Below are positions 45,139-53,269 of a stretch of 64,000 nt of DNA, piece after piece. The translations under genes were made by a program, and so were the position numbers. The DNA lies in contig NZ_POYJ01000002.1 of the NCBI RefSeq assembly GCF_002895435.1, positions 434,001 to 498,000 of the forward strand, written 5' to 3'. Numbering within the stretch: the first letter of the stretch is position 1; every line of letters starts with the position of its first letter. The DNA comes from Aquimarina sediminis. Lineage in GTDB: Bacteria > Bacteroidota > Bacteroidia > Flavobacteriales > Flavobacteriaceae. The notes below the pieces were generated by a model. That model made no database searches and was not told where the DNA came from. It saw only the letters and a list, made by a program, of their open reading frames with translations.

Positions 45139-47058
45139 ATGAAAAATTACTTTATTTTATTATTTCTTTGCCAATTTTCTGTTTTAGGTCAGATTGACAT
45201 ACAAATTGAAGCAAGCCGATCATCTGGCGTAGCGCCACTTTATGTTTTTTTTGATGCTACTTTGAGTTCGGGTATCGAGGGAGCTAATGATACTGTAAAC
45301 ACAGATTTCCTATGGAATTTCGATACAACAGATACAGATCCTAATGGTATTCGGGAGACTTCCAAAGGGATGGTCTCAGGATATGTTTTTGAGCATCCAG
45401 GTGTCTATACTGTCCAATGTTTAGCTACAGATCCTGACGGAAACACAGATATACAGACTATTATAATAACGGTTAATACCTTTGCAGGCACAACATTCTA
45501 TGTGTCAGAAGATGGAAACGACGCTAATAACGGAACTAGTGAAGAAACGCCATGGCAAACAGCGGCATTTGCACTACAACAACTTAGCGGTAATGAACAA
45601 TTATTGTTTAGAAGAGGAGATACTTTTGATACAAATGGAGAGAGTATATTAGGTTTACAAAATGGACCTATTCTTATTGGAACATATGGAACAGGAGATT
45701 CTCCTATTTTGTTTTCTGATACCGATGAAGTACTTGATATAAGAAACTCTGCAGATATACGGATTATAGATCTTCATTTAATTCCGCAAGGAAATGGACC
45801 TTTTGGTGCAGGAGCAATTTCTGTTATAAATAATTCAGAGAATATTGTAGCGCTAAGGCTTGAAATTGAACAATCTACAGGAAGGGCAATTTATCAGGAC
45901 GAATCAAAATCTTTTGGTGTCTTTGATTCTTATCTACATGATTTTGGAGTCATAGGTGTATTTTCTGGAAGAAGCAGCTGCTTTTCTTTTGTAGGAAATA
46001 GGATAGATCGACTAGTTGGAACCTCTCAACCAGAACACGGGATTAGGATTCAAGGTGGGGAAAAACAATTTTTGGCGCATAATACATTAACAAACTTAGT
46101 AGATACCAAAACAGCTATCACCATAAGAGGTGACGGTCAAAGACACGTAATGATTTATAAAAATAGTATGGATAGACTTTTGGGTATAAATCCTCAAAAT
46201 GCCCAGACTATTGCAGCAATTTCAGAGGTCGTTATAGAAGGCAATTATATAGGACAGAATGCTGATTATATAGGACAAGCCTTTGGACCTTCTTCAAACG
46301 GAATTAATATAGAAGCGACTAATATAGCTATTAGAAACAATGTCATCGATGGGTATCGCAATGCTGTTTTTGTCGGAAACGATGGTAATGGAGTTTTATC
46401 AGGAGATGTGGATATGTTTCATAATACTATAAACTGGAGACCTGTATCACCAGAAAGCGGAACCTCTGGAAGAATTGTACGAGTTAGAGGTTCTTTTAAC
46501 GTAAGTATTCGAAATAATGTCATATCTGTTCCCTCGCAAGGTGAAGGTGAAATATTAAATGAAGATGAAGCTAGTACTAATATAGTTGTCAATAGTAATA
46601 TGATTAGTGACAACCCTAATTATATCGTTTCTAATCTTCCTGATTCTGCTGCCGATCAAAATGATATACTGAATTATCTATTGACAGATTCTAGCCCCGT
46701 AATTGATCAAGGGACAAATGATATACCTGTGTTTTTTGATGCATTAAATACCCCAAGACACGAAGGAACAAACAAGGATGTGGGAGCTTTTGAGTACATT
46801 AGTTCTATTATGCCTGTAGAGGAAAACAATTTTGTTATCTATCCAAACCCAGTTAAAAACCATATTATTATTAGCAATAGTGATACCCTTTATGATATTA
46901 TAATAATTGATATTAATGGGAAAAAGGTTTTGCAAAAAACGAAAGATAATTCTCCAATTGATGTAAGTCATTTATCCGATGGTTTTTACTTTTTGGTTTT
47001 AAAAAACGATAAAAAAGTAACGACTCATAAAATTATAAAACAAAGTATTTCAAATTAG
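45139..47058 (+). CDS. T9SS-secreted PKD / right-handed beta-helix protein
   Basis: The 639-residue protein has a signal peptide (ending SVLGQ), a PKD-like domain (about 20-115, with YVFEHPGVYTVQCLATD), a parallel beta-helix region (about 120-545, opening TFYVSEDGNDANNG and containing many N-x-I/V repeats), and a type IX sorting domain (about 560-639, FVIYPNPVKNH). Beta-helix proteins of this kind are often polysaccharide lyases or binding proteins. No catalytic residues could be fixed, so activity is left open. It forms an operon with the lipoprotein ahead of it. Confidence 0.85.
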   Translation: MKNYFILLFLCQFSVLGQIDIQIEASRSSGVAPLYVFFDATLSSGIEGANDTVNTDFLWNFDTTDTDPNGIRETSKGMVSGYVFEHPGVYTVQCLATDPDGNTDIQTIIITVNTFAGTTFYVSEDGNDANNGTSEETPWQTAAFALQQLSGNEQLLFRRGDTFDTNGESILGLQNGPILIGTYGTGDSPILFSDTDEVLDIRNSADIRIIDLHLIPQGNGPFGAGAISVINNSENIVALRLEIEQSTGRAIYQDESKSFGVFDSYLHDFGVIGVFSGRSSCFSFVGNRIDRLVGTSQPEHGIRIQGGEKQFLAHNTLTNLVDTKTAITIRGDGQRHVMIYKNSMDRLLGINPQNAQTIAAISEVVIEGNYIGQNADYIGQAFGPSSNGINIEATNIAIRNNVIDGYRNAVFVGNDGNGVLSGDVDMFHNTINWRPVSPESGTSGRIVRVRGSFNVSIRNNVISVPSQGEGEILNEDEASTNIVVNSNMISDNPNYIVSNLPDSAADQNDILNYLLTDSSPVIDQGTNDIPVFFDALNTPRHEGTNKDVGAFEYISSIMPVEENNFVIYPNPVKNHIIISNSDTLYDIIIIDINGKKVLQKTKDNSPIDVSHLSDGFYFLVLKNDKKVTTHKIIKQSISN

Positions 47059-47087
47059 GCTACCTTAGTGTTAAAAATGTATTTATT

Positions 47088-47483
47088 ATGACATTAACAA
47101 TGGGTATTCCTGCTTTACTGTTTCCTGCAATATCATTAACTATGTTGGCGTATAATGCTAGGTATTTGGCTATTGCAGCATTAATAAGACAATTGCATAG
47201 TGAATATTTGGTTTCGCCATCAACAAATACTGTATTACAAATTAAAAACTTAAGAAAACGACTATGGCTGATAAGAAATATGCAGGCAATAGCAATTGTA
47301 AGTTTTCTAACTAGTGTGATTACTATGTTTTTGTTATATGTAAAGCAAGAATCGTGGGCAAATATCGTTTTTGGGGTTAGCCTATTCTTGCTTATGGTTT
47401 CACTTTTTTTATCCTTTATAGAAGTTCAGATCTCTACTAAAGCTCTGGAAATTAAGCTTGATAGAATCGAAGAAAATAGTTAA
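47088..47483 (+). CDS. DUF2721-family membrane protein
   Basis: The 131-residue protein has three hydrophobic helices (about 8-28, 65-83, 92-112), with a polar loop carrying the family-like YNARYLAIAALIRQLH and IKNLRKRLWLIRNMQ segments. This matches my memory of the DUF2721 family, whose function is unknown. It lies 29 bases after the beta-helix gene and 48 before the sensor kinase gene. Confidence 0.75.
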   Translation: MTLTMGIPALLFPAISLTMLAYNARYLAIAALIRQLHSEYLVSPSTNTVLQIKNLRKRLWLIRNMQAIAIVSFLTSVITMFLLYVKQESWANIVFGVSLFLLMVSLFLSFIEVQISTKALEIKLDRIEENS

Positions 47484-47531
47484 TAAATTCTTATCTTGTT
47501 GGTATAAATATTCTTTTCCAATTCTTTTTTA

Positions 47532-48983
47532 ATGCTTCAAAATGAACTTTTCAATAATATAATACGGGATTCTAATGCAGGCTACTGGAAGTTGTATGAT
47601 AATCCTGAAAGGGAAGTCTGGTCAGAAAAGTTCTATGATAATTTAGGGTATGAAAAAGAAAAAGTAACGACTACAATTGACTATTTTTTGGAACACTTGT
47701 TACATCAGGAAGATGTAGAGCTGTTTAGGGATAATTTTTTTAATTATAGATGTAATACAGTACATTTTAGGCAACATATAAAAATTTTAACCAAAAAAGG
47801 AGAATATAAACTGTTTAGATGTGCAACCAATAATGAGTTACCAGTAAATATAAAATCCGAAATAAGCTTCATTTTTTTTATAGAAGTTAAGCTGGATCCT
47901 GAACAGAATATTACAAAAGATAATTTTTATTATAAAGAAACAGCACAAATGACAGCCACTGGGAGCTGGTATGTTGATTTTGCAGAAAGAAAAAGCTTTT
48001 GGGATTTTGAAACCAGAAGAATTTTAGAATACCCAGATGATTATATTCCTTCTCTAAAAGATTCTGCTAATTATTATGCAGAAGATTCAAGACAACAAGC
48101 TGCAGATTTGTTTTTTAATTGTGCAATGGTAGGGACACCTTTTAACACGGAGATTAAAATGGTAACAGCCAATAATAGGATATTTTGGGTGAGAGCTATA
48201 GGAAAACCTGTATACAATGAAGATAAAGAAATAATTGGTATTAGAGGGGTTTTTCAGGATATAGATGAGATAAAAAGAAAAGAACTTAGGTTACTAAAAT
48301 CAATTGATATTATTGCTTCTCAAAACTCTAGGCTGTTTAATTTTGCCCATATCGTTTCTCATAACCTAAGATCTCATACAAGTAATCTATCTTTATTAGT
48401 ACAACTAATTGAAGATATTGACAATCCCGAAGAAAAGATTGGGTTGATTAAAGAGATAAAACAAATATCTTATAGCTTAAATACTACAATAGAGCATCTT
48501 AATGAGATTGTAGCGATACACACCAATAAAGATCAACAAAAGAAGGCAATCAAATTTATTGACGCTTTTAATTTGGTAACAAATGGTATTGGGCAAATGA
48601 TTGCTGTGAGTAAAACCAAGTTTATTATTGATTTTAGTGATTTAGAAGAGATCAATTATATTTCTGCATATCTAGAAAGTATATTATTAAATTTAATAAC
48701 TAATGCTATAAAATATAAACACCCAGACAGAGATCCGGTAATAAGGATTAGAACATATGTTAATGATGATAATAAATATCTGGAGATATCAGATAATGGG
48801 ATAGGAATAGATATGCAATTATTTAAAGATAAAATCTTTGGAATGTATAAAACATTCCATTATAATAAGGATGCTGTGGGGATTGGATTATTTTTAACAA
48901 AAAATCAAGTAGAATCTTTAAATGGAAAAATTACTGTAGATAGTGAAGTAGATAAGGGAACAACTTTCACAATTGAATTTTAA
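47532..48983 (+). CDS. soluble PAS-domain sensor histidine kinase
   Basis: The 483-residue protein has no membrane segments. Two PAS-type domains (about 10-125 and 135-255; the second ends IIGIRGVFQDIDEIKRKE) precede an unusual histidine box AHIVSHNLRSHTSN (His277) and an ATPase domain (NLITNAIKYKHP, ISDNGIGIDM, GVGIGLFLTKNQVE). SHNLR-type H-boxes are common in Bacteroidota. It is followed after 22 bases by a response regulator gene, its likely partner. Confidence 0.9.
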   Translation: MLQNELFNNIIRDSNAGYWKLYDNPEREVWSEKFYDNLGYEKEKVTTTIDYFLEHLLHQEDVELFRDNFFNYRCNTVHFRQHIKILTKKGEYKLFRCATNNELPVNIKSEISFIFFIEVKLDPEQNITKDNFYYKETAQMTATGSWYVDFAERKSFWDFETRRILEYPDDYIPSLKDSANYYAEDSRQQAADLFFNCAMVGTPFNTEIKMVTANNRIFWVRAIGKPVYNEDKEIIGIRGVFQDIDEIKRKELRLLKSIDIIASQNSRLFNFAHIVSHNLRSHTSNLSLLVQLIEDIDNPEEKIGLIKEIKQISYSLNTTIEHLNEIVAIHTNKDQQKKAIKFIDAFNLVTNGIGQMIAVSKTKFIIDFSDLEEINYISAYLESILLNLITNAIKYKHPDRDPVIRIRTYVNDDNKYLEISDNGIGIDMQLFKDKIFGMYKTFHYNKDAVGIGLFLTKNQVESLNGKITVDSEVDKGTTFTIEF

Positions 48984-49005
48984 CACAAACATAACCCCCG
49001 TAATT

Positions 49006-49416
49006 ATGATTAATAAAATAGGATTAGCTTGTATTATTGATGATGACAATATGTATGTAAATCTTATAAAAAAGATTGTAGAAGCAAAGAGTTTATGCCA
49101 TAATTTGATGGTGTTTAAAAATGGACGAGATGCTCTTAATTATTTTGAAGCTATTTTAACTAGCTTAGATAAAAAGACAATTCCCGAGATTATTTTTCTT
49201 GATCTAAACATGCCCATAATGGATGGATGGGAGTTTTTAGAGAATTTTACTAAAATTAAAAATAAACTAGGAAAAACAATTACTCTTTATATTGTTAGTT
49301 CTTCGATTAATCCCGTTGACATCGAAAGAGCAAAAGGAATTAATTCTGTAGAAGATTATTTGGTAAAACCAGTAACTATTGAAGATCTGGAATCTATTTT
49401 TTTAAAGGAAGTTTAA
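49006..49416 (+). CDS. single-domain response regulator
   Basis: The 136-residue protein is a stand-alone receiver with acidic residues IIDDDN near the N terminus, phospho-acceptor Asp66 in FLDLNMPIMDGW, a Ser in IVSSSI and Lys in YLVKPVT. It has no output domain and so acts through protein contact or in a phosphorelay. The ATG at 49006 is chosen; an upstream in-frame ATG at 48973 would overlap the kinase gene and add 11 atypical residues. Confidence 0.9.
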   Translation: MINKIGLACIIDDDNMYVNLIKKIVEAKSLCHNLMVFKNGRDALNYFEAILTSLDKKTIPEIIFLDLNMPIMDGWEFLENFTKIKNKLGKTITLYIVSSSINPVDIERAKGINSVEDYLVKPVTIEDLESIFLKEV

Positions 49417-49439
49417 TGACCTTAGTTTTCCTTAAAAAC

Positions 49440-49472
49440 AAAAAGACCTCAAAATACGAATGAGGTCTTTTT
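49440..49472. terminator. bidirectional terminator between response regulator and pyk
   Basis: AAAAAGACCTCA and TGAGGTCTTTTT form a 12-base perfect stem with a 9-base loop. It separates the plus-strand regulator gene from the convergent pyk gene. Confidence 0.85.
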
Positions 49473-49497
49473 GTTCGAAGTACTCTTTTGGAGCAAT

Positions 49498-50925
49498 CTA
49501 TATTTGAGATACTCTAAGTGTATTTACCATTCCTTTTGCCGTAATTGGCATTGCCGCAAGGTTTATTAACATGTCTCCTTGCTCTACAAAACCACGCTCT
49601 AACGCAATATTATTAATATCTTCTACGGTTTCATCTGTACTTACAAATTTATCATAATAAAAAGCTTTTACACCCCATAAAAGGCTGAGCTGAGAAAGAA
49701 TCCTATGATTGCTTGTAAAAACCAAAATATGTGCATCTGGTCTCCAGGCAGATATTTGAAAGGCAGTATATCCACTATTGGTAAGAGTACAGATTGCTTT
49801 TGCGTCAATATCATTAGCCATATGGGCTGCATGATAGCAGATTGATTTGGTAATAAACCTATTAGTTCTGATATGTGGAGGGTCCTGAGGAACCGTTATT
49901 AGATCAGATTTTTCTACACTTTTAATAACGTTAGACATAGTCTCAATAACCTGTACAGGATATTTACCTACAGAAGTCTCACCAGATAGCATAACTGCAT
50001 CAGCACCGTCCATAACAGAATTGGCAACATCATTAACTTCTGCACGAGTGGGCGTAAGACTATCGATCATAGTCTCCATCATTTGTGTAGCAATGATTAC
50101 AGGTATTCTAGCGGTTTTGGCTTTTAGAACTAATTTTTTCTGAATTAGAGGCACTTCTTGTGCTGGTATTTCTACACCAAGATCACCCCTTGCAACCATT
50201 AGCCCATCACAATAAGCTACAATTTTGTCGATGTTTTCTACACCTTCGGGCTTTTCGATTTTAGCAATGATTGGGATTTTATGCTCGCTGTGCTCTTTTA
50301 TCAGATCTTGTAATTGGATTAGATCCTGAGCATGTCGTACAAAAGATAATGCCATCCAATCCACTCCTTGTTCACATGCAAAAATCGCGTCTTTTACATC
50401 TTTTTCTGTCAATGCAGGAAGAGAGATGTTAGTATTAGGTAGATTAACTCCCTTTTTGGATTTTAATGGTCCACCCTGTATTACTTTGGCCTTAACGGTA
50501 TCTTTTTTATTGGATGAAATGACTTCAAAAATTAACTTGCCATCATCTAATAATATTCGTTCTCCAGCTTTTACATCTTTCGGAAAGCTCTCGTAATTCA
50601 TATAAACCTTCTCAGAAGTACCTTCAAAAGGGGCGCCTGTTACAAAATTGATACTATCACCATCATTAACAATGATGTCCCCCTTCATAACTCCTACTCG
50701 TAGTTTTGGTCCCTGTAAATCTCCAAGTATGGCTGCATTATATCCATATTCTTCGCTTAGGCTTCTTATCATTTTTATGCGCTCTTTGACATCACTGTAA
50801 TCGGCATGAGAAAAATTTATTCTAAAAACATTTACGCCTGCTTCCAACATTTTTTTTAATATCTCTTTGCTACTTGTCGCGGGTCCAAGGGTAGCAACTA
50901 TCTTAGTTCTTTTACGTTTTGGCAT
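49498..50925 (-). CDS. pyk: pyruvate kinase
   Basis: This glycolytic enzyme makes pyruvate and ATP from phosphoenolpyruvate and ADP. The 475-residue protein has TKIVATLGPATSS at the start, the active-site FRINFSH, IIAKIEKPEG, the metal/substrate signature MVARGDLGVEIP, and SGETSVGKYP. The length is normal for bacterial type I/II enzymes. It overlaps the stop of the IPExxxVDY gene by one base (TAATG), so the two are translationally coupled. Confidence 0.96.
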   Translation of the reverse strand: MPKRKRTKIVATLGPATSSKEILKKMLEAGVNVFRINFSHADYSDVKERIKMIRSLSEEYGYNAAILGDLQGPKLRVGVMKGDIIVNDGDSINFVTGAPFEGTSEKVYMNYESFPKDVKAGERILLDDGKLIFEVISSNKKDTVKAKVIQGGPLKSKKGVNLPNTNISLPALTEKDVKDAIFACEQGVDWMALSFVRHAQDLIQLQDLIKEHSEHKIPIIAKIEKPEGVENIDKIVAYCDGLMVARGDLGVEIPAQEVPLIQKKLVLKAKTARIPVIIATQMMETMIDSLTPTRAEVNDVANSVMDGADAVMLSGETSVGKYPVQVIETMSNVIKSVEKSDLITVPQDPPHIRTNRFITKSICYHAAHMANDIDAKAICTLTNSGYTAFQISAWRPDAHILVFTSNHRILSQLSLLWGVKAFYYDKFVSTDETVEDINNIALERGFVEQGDMLINLAAMPITAKGMVNTLRVSQI

Positions 50926-51416
50926 TATTCGAATATTAAGTTGTTCTTTGATTTTAGTGTTGTGTACTCTACTGTGTACGCAGTGATAATTTGTGGAACG
51001 GTGAGTATATTAGTCACCAAAGATTTACTAGAAAAATTTGATGCTTCAGTTTCAATCTTTAGGAAATAATCTACATTCTTTAATTCCGGAATTAGATACT
51101 TTGTTGTATACCTCTCTTCTATAGTAGTAAACAACCCTTCTGATGCTTTATTTTTTGATTCTATTTGAGTTCTAAATTTGTTTCCCAAAAGATTATACGT
51201 ACTATATTGAAAATGGTCGTCATATTGATACAAAGGAAAACTACCCATAAGATCACCATACTCAAAACTAATATCTTCCTTCTTTCTAAATAGTTTTAAA
51301 TTCAGGTTTTTATTCAATAAAAAAGCTAGCCTGTACGAAGCTATTGAACAGTGAATGGCAATGAGCTCATAATCATCGTCGGCAATGGTATCTAATGCTA
51401 ACCGTTGAACAGCCAC
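50925..51416 (-). CDS. IPExxxVDY-family protein
   Basis: The 163-residue protein carries the motif that names the family, as IPELKNVDYFLKI near residue 110, and a start LALDTIADDDYELIAIHCS typical of it. The family is confined to Bacteroidota and its role is unknown; it is commonly found beside pyk. The start appears to be a GTG at 51416. The 237 bases upstream hold no gene that I can support. Confidence 0.85.
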   Translation of the reverse strand: MAVQRLALDTIADDDYELIAIHCSIASYRLAFLLNKNLNLKLFRKKEDISFEYGDLMGSFPLYQYDDHFQYSTYNLLGNKFRTQIESKNKASEGLFTTIEERYTTKYLIPELKNVDYFLKIETEASNFSSKSLVTNILTVPQIITAYTVEYTTLKSKNNLIFE

Positions 51417-51653
51417 TATCGTTTTTTATTAAGAATTAACGCGAAATATACAAATAAAATCATCTAACGAGTTTAAATCAATGGAAAGATATTTTACGAA
51501 AACGATTGAGTTAGTATCTTTTAGCAATAAGAAAATATAGTTTTTCTTATAAGGGTAGGTTTTGATATGTTTTTGGCTTATTTCGAATTATTTGTATAAA
51601 ATGAATACGAACCTCTTAAATAGGATAAAAGTAAAGCAATTGAAATATAAATA

Positions 51654-51872
51654 TTACGAAAGTTGATTAAGGTGCTTCTTTATACTTTTTTCAATTCTTG
51701 ATAGTGTGTTTTTATGAATTACTGTTTTATTATCTATAATAGATAATACCGGGTTCATTTTTAAAATAATCTTTTTGATAATATCTTTAGAAACTTGAAT
51801 ATGAGCAGATAGCCTGTTAATTGCTATTTCTTTTTCTTTCTCATTTAAATCACTGTAATTTTTATTAAGCAT
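51654..51872 (-). CDS. small helical protein of unknown function
   Basis: The 72-residue, Lys/Ile-rich protein starts MLNKNYSDLNEKEKEIAINR. It looks helical, and the segment LSAHIQVSKDIIKKII could be a helix-turn-helix, though this is weak. It is one of three small ORFs inserted between the IPExxxVDY gene and rnc; it lies 27 bases after the next ORF on the same strand. Confidence 0.5.
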   Translation of the reverse strand: MLNKNYSDLNEKEKEIAINRLSAHIQVSKDIIKKIILKMNPVLSIIDNKTVIHKNTLSRIEKSIKKHLNQLS

Positions 51873-51899
51873 AAGTAGGTGTTCTGTAAACTTGATAGG

Positions 51900-52139
51900 T
51901 TAAGGTTTGGGGGCATTATAGCTTCTAAGGATAAAAAGGCGCCTGGCTCTATGGATATGCTCTATAGTATCTTCGAGGTTTTTGCCCTTTTTGTATAGTT
52001 TGGTGATCCATTTGTGTATAAGAAGTTCGTACGGTCTTTTTTGGGATACATAGTAGAAAAAACTGTGTGATTCCAAATGGAGAGCCTTTAAAACCTTATT
52101 TGTGAAATTGTAATATATGTCATCTTCTTTAAGTTTCAT
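51900..52139 (-). CDS. small basic protein of unknown function
   Basis: The 79-residue protein (ATG 52139, MKLKEDDIYYNFTNKVLKAL) is basic and aromatic, with ESHSFFYYVSQKRPYELLIHKW and a C-terminal HRARRLFILR. I do not recognise it. It is divergent from the XRE regulator gene, and the 148 bases between them hold a row of ACGT half-sites. It may form a unit with the 72-residue ORF downstream. Confidence 0.5.
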   Translation of the reverse strand: MKLKEDDIYYNFTNKVLKALHLESHSFFYYVSQKRPYELLIHKWITKLYKKGKNLEDTIEHIHRARRLFILRSYNAPKP

Positions 52140-52189
52140 TATTTGAAGTTTATGTCTGATATGATGCAAGTTACAAATTTTTATATAAA

Positions 52190-52230
52190 ATACGTTATAA
52201 ATGACGTAAAATCACGTATTATATGCCGTA
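52190..52230. promoter_or_regulatory. helically phased ACGT half-sites, possible XRE operator
   Basis: Four TACGT/ACGTA-like half-sites begin at 52192, 52204, 52214 and 52226 (the last is CCGT), 10-12 bases apart, so all fall on one face of the helix. ATACGT (52190) and ACGTAT (52214) are inverted relative to each other. The row lies in the divergent gap between the XRE gene and the small basic protein gene. Confidence 0.45.
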
Positions 52231-52287
52231 ATTTTTTAATAAGTGAATACTGATTTTTGCTAGGGTGTATACAAAGTATTGCCGGTT

Positions 52288-52518
52288 ATGATAAAACAGG
52301 ACAAATTACACCGTATTAAGTTAATAGGGGAACGGGTAAAAGAATTGAGGATCAATTCTGGGTATACGAGCTATGAAACCTTTGCTGTTGATAAAGGGCT
52401 AGATAGAAAACATTATTGGCGTTTGGAGAAAGGATCTAATTTTACGTTGAGTACACTTATCCGTATTTGTGATATTCACAATATCTCTCTAAAAGAATTT
52501 TTTAAAGACATAGAGTGA
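52288..52518 (+). CDS. XRE-family helix-turn-helix regulator
   Basis: The 76-residue protein is a single helix-turn-helix domain: GERVKELRINSGYTSYETFAVDKGLDRKHYWRLEKG (split here as GERVKELRINSG and LDRKHYWRLEKG) followed by TLSTLIRICDIHNISLKEFF. Such one-domain regulators often control their own divergent promoter. A TTG three codons upstream (52279) is a less likely start. It is convergent with rnc, with 16 bases between the stop codons. Confidence 0.8.
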   Translation: MIKQDKLHRIKLIGERVKELRINSGYTSYETFAVDKGLDRKHYWRLEKGSNFTLSTLIRICDIHNISLKEFFKDIE

Positions 52519-52534
52519 TCATTTGGTTTTAGAA

Positions 52535-53269
52535 TTAGATATTTATCTTAGACTGAAATGCAAAATATGCCCTTTTCGAAGCCTTTTCTTCGGCTTTCTT
52601 TTTTGAAGTAGCTCGAGCTTTTGCGATTACTTTTTCATCGATCCAGAGCTTTACTGCAAAATGTTTCATCTCATCCCTACCTGTATCTTCGTACACTTCG
52701 TAGTTAAACACTTTTTTCTCTTTTTGACACCACTCTATCAATAAACTTTTGTAGCTAATTATTTGACCTTCAAGGCTTTCTATATCTACATATGGGTCGA
52801 TAACTGCTTCTTTAATAAATCGTTCACAGTATACAAAACCACGATCCAGATAAATAGCCCCTATTAATGCTTCAAAAAGGTTTCCATGGATATTTATTCC
52901 AAATTGAGATTTAGGAATATTGGTTTTTACTAATTCAATTAATTTAAGATCTTTTCCTAGTTCGTTTAGGTGTTTTCTACTTACTACTTTTGCTCTCATT
53001 TTGGTGAGATACCCTTCGTTGCCTTCTGGTACTTCTTTAAATAAATGAGCAGCAATGACACTACTAAGCATGGCATCACCTAGAAACTCTAATCTTTCAA
53101 AATTAACTGCATTACCTTTATGATCTTTTAGATTTAAAGACCGATGCGTAAATGCTTTTTCATAAGGTTTAATGTTTCGGGGCTTAAAATTGAGTATTTT
53201 CTGAATTTTAGAAAAAAAATTCCCGTTCTTATCAGAGCGGGAATTTAATATGTTTCGAATAACATTCAT
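52535..53269 (-). CDS. rnc: ribonuclease III
   Basis: RNase III cuts double-stranded RNA in rRNA and mRNA processing. The product of about 244 residues has the catalytic motif ERLEFLGDAML, a second acidic site in NLFEALIGAIYLD, and a C-terminal double-strand-binding domain (about 170-240, ending KKKAEEKASKRAYFAF). The ATG at 53269 is chosen: it overlaps the fabF stop (TAATG), and the encoded MNVIRNIL start fits flavobacterial relatives. A terminator-like hairpin lies within its first 20 codons. Confidence 0.94.
   Translation of the reverse strand: MNVIRNILNSRSDKNGNFFSKIQKILNFKPRNIKPYEKAFTHRSLNLKDHKGNAVNFERLEFLGDAMLSSVIAAHLFKEVPEGNEGYLTKMRAKVVSRKHLNELGKDLKLIELVKTNIPKSQFGINIHGNLFEALIGAIYLDRGFVYCERFIKEAVIDPYVDIESLEGQIISYKSLLIEWCQKEKKVFNYEVYEDTGRDEMKHFAVKLWIDEKVIAKARATSKKKAEEKASKRAYFAFQSKINI
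53212..53246 (-). terminator. intrinsic-terminator-like hairpin inside the rnc 5' end
   Basis: Read on the minus strand, AAATTCCCG and CGGGAATTT form a perfect 9-base stem with a 12-base loop, and the T run continues to eight T in total. It covers rnc codons of about 8-20. It may attenuate transcription from fabF into rnc, or be a cleavage site for RNase III itself. The same bases encode an ordinary N terminus, so coding constraint is the alternative. Confidence 0.6.
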
